From assembly GCA_002368685.1 (NCBI GenBank), contig DFEN01000094.1:1-6823 (forward strand): 6,823 bases of DNA, in the 5' to 3' direction. The notes beneath the pieces are model-generated. The model saw only the letters and a list, made by a program, of their open reading frames with translations, was not told the DNA's origin and did not search any database. The DNA comes from Lachnospiraceae bacterium UBA3801 (GTDB lineage: Bacteria; Bacillota; Clostridia; Lachnospirales; Lachnospiraceae). Of this stretch, positions 6,214-6,823 are shown one piece after another (positions within the stretch are counted from its first letter, which is position 1; every line of letters begins with the position of its first letter). Made by a program: the position numbers and the translations under genes.

Positions 6214-6823
6214 TTAGAAATTATATGCCTTTTCGAAAAGAGGTATAGCCTTCTCAATCATTTCAGTAGGTACACAGTAGGAGATACGGAAATGTCCGGG
6301 ACACTGGAAGCTGTCTCCAGGTACTGTTATAAGTCCCAGCTCACGAGCTGCCTTCCAGCACCATTCATTGGCGTCGCCATTTTTGGATGGTACTCTAGGC
6401 ATCATATAGAAGGTACCCATTGGCTTAACTACCTTGTAACCGATTTTTGTTAATGCATCATATAGAAGGTTTGCATTCTTTTCATATATACTTAGATCAC
6501 TTGTTTCATCGATTACTCTCTCGATTGCAAGCTGCATAAGAGCAGTAGGACAGTTGTGGCCTGTGAATCTTGATATCTGACCTGCCATAGGAACGATGTA
6601 GTCTGCATCCTTTGCTGCAGGATTAACAGCCATGTAACCTATACGCTCTCCAGGAAGTGATAAAGACTTACTGAAGGAGTAGCAGCAGATAGAGTTATCA
6701 TAGAACTTTGAAGGGAATGGTGAATCAACACCCTCAAATACAATCTCTCTGTAAGGCTCATCTGTGATGAGGAATATCTCGTGACCATATTCAGCTTCCT
6801 TCTTACGAAGTATGTCAGCCAGA
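6214..6823 (-). CDS. PLP-dependent class I/II aminotransferase, C-terminal half (5' end outside window)
   Basis: The reading frame continues past the ATG at 6633 to the right edge without a stop, so that Met is internal; about 202 residues are visible of a family usually near 390-400. Seen in the part upstream of 6633: LITDEPYRE (fragment residues 18-26, with the Asp that binds the PLP ring nitrogen and the Tyr that contacts the cofactor) and SFSKSLSLPGERIGY (49-63), whose Lys52 (codon 6667-6669) should form the Schiff base with PLP. Further on, GHFRISYC holds Arg179, the usual binder of the substrate carboxylate. It transfers an amino group between an amino acid and a 2-oxo acid in the cytosol. 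The fold-type I family is secure; whether the donor is aspartate, alanine or an aromatic amino acid cannot be told from this half. It is the first visible gene of the five-gene minus-strand run and ends 60 bases before malQ. Confidence 0.92.
   Translation of the reverse strand, partial: LADILRKKEAEYGHEIFLITDEPYREIVFEGVDSPFPSKFYDNSICCYSFSKSLSLPGERIGYMAVNPAAKDADYIVPMAGQISRFTGHNCPTALMQLAIERVIDETSDLSIYEKNANLLYDALTKIGYKVVKPMGTFYMMPRVPSKNGDANEWCWKAARELGLITVPGDSFQCPGHFRISYCVPTEMIEKAIPLFEKAYNF

Overview
The window looks like an ordinary chromosomal stretch from a low-to-medium GC Gram-positive bacterium. The gene repertoire and the A/T-leaning codon choice (frequent ATA for Ile, AGA for Arg) suggest a Clostridia member, most plausibly a Lachnospiraceae or Butyrivibrio-like gut or rumen anaerobe. 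That placement is inference from protein style, not from a marker gene. Coding density is close to complete: eight genes, no non-coding stretch longer than 70 bases, and no rRNA, tRNA, CRISPR array or insertion sequence.

Left part, + strand (1-2407): the 3' end of a RecD2-type DNA helicase gene, then comF overlapping it by 8 bases, then a 69-base gap with a weak candidate promoter and a small palindrome, then a complete D-alanine--D-alanine ligase gene (ddl). RecD2 and ComF suggest DNA repair and DNA uptake or processing. Ddl makes the dipeptide for peptidoglycan precursors.

Right part, - strand (6823 down to 2370): five genes in one direction, read as aminotransferase (cut by the window's right edge), malQ 4-alpha-glucanotransferase, plsC-type acyltransferase, an unrecognised membrane-anchored lysine-rich protein, and a CPBP-family membrane protease. 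Gaps are 60, 45, 19 and 3 bases, so this is probably one transcription unit or a short chain of coupled ones. It mixes amino-acid metabolism, glucan metabolism, phospholipid synthesis and membrane-protein functions, so co-transcription need not mean one pathway.

The two blocks converge, and the last 38 bases of ddl and of the CPBP gene are the same DNA read on opposite strands. There is no room for a normal bidirectional terminator between them. The points most worth a second look are this overlap, the unrecognised protein between plsC and the CPBP gene, and two small palindromes in the ddl and malQ leaders. I do not see a convincing new multi-gene system.
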